Shown one piece after another: positions 62,397 through 64,000 of a DNA stretch of 64,000 bases; the first letter of the stretch is position 1, and every line of letters begins with the position of its first letter. A program made the translations under genes and the position numbers. The stretch comes from Notospermus geniculatus (lineage: Eukaryota; Nemertea; Pilidiophora; Heteronemertea; Lineidae): contig NMRB01001119.1 of the NCBI GenBank assembly GCA_002633025.1, positions 59,146 through 123,145 of the forward strand. The letters are read 5' to 3'. The notes under the pieces are model-generated. The model had not been told where the DNA came from and did no database searches. It was given only the letters and a program-made list of their open reading frames with translations.

Positions 62397-63345
62397 GGCT
62401 CAGAAACTGTGAGAGGTAAAGTGGTTTGTTGAGTTGTATGCTCCCAGTGGTCTGTACGGGCCGCTAAACTTTTGAACCGAGAACAAGATGGCCGCCTCCA
62501 TGGCTTCATTTTGACGGTCACGCACCTGTAATGCATGGCCAATGCATTTACCATTAAAAATGGCGAGATGCCCGTGCTCGTAGATTTGTCCCAGAGTTTC
62601 TTTGGAAGGAACGGTTCGGACACAACATACCCCTGGCCTAATGCTTCAAACCATAAAGTTTTCGTTGTGGGTTGACCATGATAATTTCAGGGTTTGGGGG
62701 TACTGAAAATATGAGGGGTAATATCGCACGATATTTCAATGCAGCCACTCCATATCGGCGTAGTAATACACTTAGCCCCCTGGAAGACAGGCCTATGATA
62801 CCATCACTATCAAACTTTCCCAAAAGTTGAAAACTATTTTTCTCTTAATTATTTCTGTGTCAAACAGAATATTTAAGTGCCTTTTACTCGATATTATCTA
62901 TGATAAATGGAGAAAACTGGGTTTTTAAAGATCTACTTTTACCATGTAACCCCGCAACCCCGCGCTGATTGATCAATTACTGGCACGTGACCTAATACGG
63001 CCAGTATGGCGGCCGTGTGACGTTAGTGAAGAACCTCTATAGTACATACGAAAAATTGTCGCCAAAGTTTACATGTTTGGCCAATTTTTTACGCGACCTT
63101 GTCATGAAGTGCATAGATTTTTCTTCACTTGACACCTCACCGGTGGAACTGCACACACATTAATGATCCTGAATAAAGTAGCATCTAAATAGCCTGGTAT
63201 TTATTATCAGCGAACTCCACTGTTCACGGATGCACCACCGAAAAACAGGAATGTTTTTGCAAAGTTCGCACTAATGACCGAGATGGCCATGTTCGACACC
63301 GTCATTGATATTGATATTGGGCATGATGTCAATGACGTAAGTGAC

Positions 63346-63721
63346 GCTGAAAGGGTAAATGTCGTCCTGGGTATATACAAAGATTACCCAGGATCTCAAT
63401 CTTCACTAAAACAATACCCTGGGTGTAGTTTCGGTAAGCGAACATCACCCAGCATCGTAGTATGACACCTGGATTCGATGTTATCTCGCCCGTGGTCACG
63501 TGACTACCTGAAGAATGTCATGAACAGCGAAAGTCAAAAAGTATCCCGCAGCGAGACCGCGAGATTCCACGGGATTTCTAAATAGGACTCGTTCCTAGGC
63601 CCTGATTGCGGATGCTGGGTGATGGTCGGCTACCGCAACTACACCCAGGGTATTGTTTTGCCGAAGATTGAGATCCTGGGTAATATTTGTATATACCCAG
63701 GACGACATTTACCCTTTCAGC
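63346..63721. mobile_element. TIR element, 9-bp TSD family, copy 3
   Basis: GCTGAAAGGGTAAATGTCGT and inverted partner, GTAAGTGAC exactly on both sides (63337-63345, 63722-63730). TIR about 75 bp with the CCTGGGTA/TACCCAGG hairpin and a TACCCTGGGTGTAG palindrome. Confidence 0.9.
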
Positions 63722-64000
63722 GTAAGTGACGCCAGCGAATGAGCTGAAGCTCCTGTGGAAATCTACCGTTTCGAACTGCAATTTCCAAGCACAGAGGTCC
63801 TCAACCACTCTAATTCTTTGTGCAAATGTTGGCTTTGATATCCAAATTTACGAATAGTGGCATTCTCAGCTTTGGCAAGACAATTGACGCCATGTAATAT
63901 GTGACTATTATTGACATGTCTCATCCAGCGATAATTTATGGTAACGCACTATACTGGGCAATTCTCCAGTAGAGAATCAGGCAATCTCGCCCTGATTGAT
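63722..64000. other. Unassigned sequence at window end
   Basis: Nothing recognisable beyond the 9-bp duplication. Confidence 0.4.

Larger units (their letters stand above)
60265..63039. mobile_element. 2.8-kb TIR element containing several nested elements
   Basis: TAGAGGTTCTTCAC at 60265 and GTGAAGAACCTCTA ending at 63039, TA on both sides. Inner inverted pairs: GCTTACTGGAAAAAACGC (60399) against the CCAGTAAGC block (61898); AAGGAATCAACCATAAAGGT (60768) against 61230-61250; plus MITEs at 61330 and 61991. No transposase seen. Confidence 0.7.

Noticed and set aside
1-64000. CRISPR arrays, bacterial operons or prophage
   Set aside because: No spacer-repeat arrays or prokaryotic gene organisation; introns and eukaryotic transposons throughout.

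Overview
The window is animal nuclear DNA, most likely from a marine invertebrate. It contains a multi-exon gene with canonical GT/AG introns, dense families of foldback and MITE-type transposons, tRNA-derived SINEs, a Penelope-like fragment, a LINE and a very large Helitron-type element. The frequent AGGCCTA words and the repeat types remind me of hemichordate or cephalochordate DNA, but I cannot assign a species.

The only host gene I recognise is xanthine dehydrogenase, on the minus strand. Its last eight coding exons (392 codons plus stop) lie at 50673-50528, 50072-49895, 44929-44792, 42931-42804, 20095-19894, 15621-15454, 10937-10770 and 9659-9609. All junctions keep frame and all introns are GT-AG. 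The N-terminal two thirds must lie beyond the exon at 50673 and was not found. The introns total about 40 kb and hold nearly all the mobile DNA described here.

The 22.7 kb intron between 42803 and 20096 carries the most interesting object, a Helentron-like (Helitron with endonuclease) element in the same orientation as the host gene. From 36780 down to 29666 it encodes, in order: a leader ending in a 2A-like motif; a truncated cysteine-protease-like domain with a GKQC motif; a basic linker; a Cys-rich N-terminal domain; the HUH Rep domain; a Pif1-type helicase; and two tandem endonuclease/exonuclease/phosphatase (EEP) domains. Four frame breaks interrupt this frame, most of them at or near homopolymers. 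Downstream on the same strand (29062-26435) is an intact four-exon, all-phase-0 gene for an RPA/OB-fold-like protein.

Region by region: 0.5-1.4 kb, PIF/Harbinger transposase remnant with an alternating-orientation satellite; 4-9.5 kb, nested foldback elements; 9.6-20.1 kb, XDH 3' exons with TIR elements, a Penelope GIY-YIG fragment and SINEs; 20.3-25.4 kb, foldback and dispersed repeats; 25.4-37.7 kb, Helentron and RPA gene; 38.8-40.7 kb, a three-layer nested MITE; 41.5-49.9 kb, copies of a 'GCTCACC' repeat and a GC-rich foldback complex interleaved with XDH exons; 51.0-53.4 kb, a broken LINE; 54-64 kb, SINEs and several TIR elements with clean target-site duplications. One TIR family with 9-bp duplications occurs at 11.3, 39.8, 57.9 and 63.3 kb and keeps a subterminal hairpin whose stem sequence varies while its pairing is kept.
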